A stretch of DNA of 64,000 nt, from the NCBI RefSeq assembly GCF_000315015.1, contig NZ_BAEP01000018.1, positions 1 through 64,000 on the forward strand, given 5' to 3'. The notes below the pieces were generated by a model. It was not told the DNA's origin. It did no database searches and was given only the letters and a program-made list of their open reading frames with translations. Origin of the DNA: Paraglaciecola mesophila KMM 241. Lineage in GTDB: Bacteria > Pseudomonadota > Gammaproteobacteria > Enterobacterales > Alteromonadaceae. Of the stretch, positions 63,144 to 64,000 are shown piece by piece. How positions within the stretch are numbered: the stretch's first letter is position 1; each line of letters starts with the position of its first letter. A program made the translations under genes and the position numbers.

Positions 63144-63575
63144 ATGGCAAAAACTGGACAGCGTACCGTTCTCGCATTTGATTTTGGCACTAAGAGTATT
63201 GGCGTTGCTGTGGGCCAAGAGGTGACGGGCACGGCTTCACCATTAGATGCGATTAAAGCCGTTGATGGGATACCTAATTGGGACGTTGTCGCGAAGGTGT
63301 TCGAGCAGTGGCAACCTGACTTAGCTATTGTGGGCTTACCCTTGAATATGGATGGCACCTTTCAGCAGGTAACATTTGCAGCGAAAAAGTTTGGCAATCG
63401 ATTAAGCGCGAAGTACAGAGTCCCAGTTGAAACTGTAGATGAGCGCTTGACCACCGTCGATGCCAAAGCGCGTTTGTTTGAAATGGGCGGTTTTAAAAAG
63501 CTCGATAAGCAGAAGATTGATAGCGCGTCTGCCTGTCTCATTTTTGAGAGTTGGGTGGAGCAATCTTATTCTTAA
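63144..63575 (+). CDS. yqgF: Putative pre-16S rRNA nuclease / Holliday junction resolvase-like YqgF
   Basis: This 143-residue RNase-H-fold protein has [17 protein letters not shown] near residue 9 (catalytic Asp), [15 protein letters not shown] near 63, [17 protein letters not shown] near 97 and [14 protein letters not shown] at the end. YqgF (RuvX) is needed to finish the 5' end of 16S rRNA and is essential in E. coli. It follows yqgE after 82 bases in the usual order. All acidic residues expected are present. Confidence 0.95.
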   Translation: MAKTGQRTVLAFDFGTKSIGVAVGQEVTGTASPLDAIKAVDGIPNWDVVAKVFEQWQPDLAIVGLPLNMDGTFQQVTFAAKKFGNRLSAKYRVPVETVDERLTTVDAKARLFEMGGFKKLDKQKIDSASACLIFESWVEQSYS

Positions 63576-63697
63576 AGTTCCGTTTAGGTGTAGTTAAAGT
63601 CCAGAGCGTTAAGAAAACGCATAAAACATCATCACGTGACGAAAGTATAATGGCCGGTTGGCTTTCTTGTTTACATCAACGTTAATGAGAAAGCCTA

Positions 63698-64000
63698 ATG
63701 CAAAACGCGATTATATCCCTGACTTCAAATAACATTCAGCATACGAGTACCCCACAAAAGAACACCCAGCAACAACAGATCCTGCAAAAAGACGTACAGC
63801 AAACCAACAGTGCATTTCTTTTACGGGCGAGCGCGGTTTTGTGTGTTCTACTGCTTATGATGTTTACCTTACCGTTGACCTATGCAGCTGAGCCAGTGCC
63901 AGTGCCAGAGCCAAAGTCAAAGCCAGGGCAAAAAAGTGCACCGTCAGAAGTACCGCTTACAATGGCACCTAACTGGAGCCTACAAGATGCCGACGGTAAT
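63698..64000 (+). CDS. Start of a secreted thioredoxin/TlpA-like protein, cut by the window end
   Basis: From ATG 63698 the frame stays open for 101 codons to the last base. The N-terminus is a Gln/Asn-rich cytoplasmic stretch of about 40 residues. A hydrophobic helix follows (AVLCVLLLMMFTLPLTYAAE) and then a PVPVPEPKSKPG linker. The last visible residues, APNWSLQDADGN, are the usual opening of redoxin/TlpA domains (AP-x-F/W-S-L-x-D-x-x-G). I infer a periplasmic or membrane-anchored thiol-redox protein; the catalytic CxxC lies beyond the window. Confidence 0.6.
   Translation, partial: MQNAIISLTSNNIQHTSTPQKNTQQQQILQKDVQQTNSAFLLRASAVLCVLLLMMFTLPLTYAAEPVPVPEPKSKPGQKSAPSEVPLTMAPNWSLQDADGN

Overview
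The window looks like chromosomal DNA of a marine gammaproteobacterium of the Alteromonadales (Alteromonas/Glaciecola/Paraglaciecola-like). This is inferred from gene content: a PEP-CTERM exopolysaccharide locus, several TonB-dependent receptors, a katB-ankyrin pair, a gshB-yqgE-yqgF block and moderate GC. I ran no database search.

Layout. (1) 1-9.3 kb: a cell-surface/exopolysaccharide block with a cut-off sulfotransferase, a glycosyltransferase, a Wzx-type flippase, a PEP-CTERM protein with a sigma-54-like promoter, an acyltransferase-SGNH protein and a large VanZ-domain membrane protein. (2) 9.4-22.1 kb: mixed housekeeping genes: a metzincin protease, two tandem paralogous small proteins, hemN with an FNR-like box, a conserved unknown protein, an ectonucleotide pyrophosphatase-type enzyme, a periplasmic catalase with its ankyrin partner, and a CstA-family transporter. 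(3) 22.1-27.2 kb: a repeat-rich island. It holds a 266-bp MITE-like element, a BtuB-like receptor behind a cobalamin riboswitch, about 1.1 kb of palindromic and long direct repeats, and a RAYT/IS200-like transposase enclosed by inward-facing palindromes. (4) 27.2-34.4 kb: a DsbA-like two-domain protein, AraC and LysR regulators, and a GST / flavo-ferredoxin fusion / DUF1348 operon. (5) 34.4-46.2 kb: a twelve-gene minus-strand operon for cobalamin uptake and late assembly (BtuDCF, CobT/S/U/C, CobQ, BtuR, a second phosphatase, CbiB, CobD) under a second cobalamin riboswitch. (6) 46.4-49.9 kb: a divergent Fur-box-controlled siderophore receptor and a PepSY protein. (7) 50-54.8 kb: a glutaredoxin-MauE fusion with a DUF305 protein, a Dabb protein, a CAU-anticodon tRNA with a strong promoter and 5' hairpin, and small proteins. 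(8) 55-61.3 kb: a large Oar-like TonB receptor followed by a LytTR regulator - LytS kinase - LytTR regulator cluster. (9) 61.5-64 kb: gshB, yqgE, yqgF/ruvX and the start of a thioredoxin-like secreted protein.

The genes work together most clearly in the B12 system. Two riboswitches about 21 kb apart control the outer-membrane receptor and the inner-membrane transport/assembly operon. No corrin-ring synthesis genes are present, so in this window the pathway looks like salvage and remodelling. The most unusual DNA is the RAYT-associated repeat field, where the palindrome stem shows compensatory changes, and the MITE-like element at 22.25-22.51 kb.
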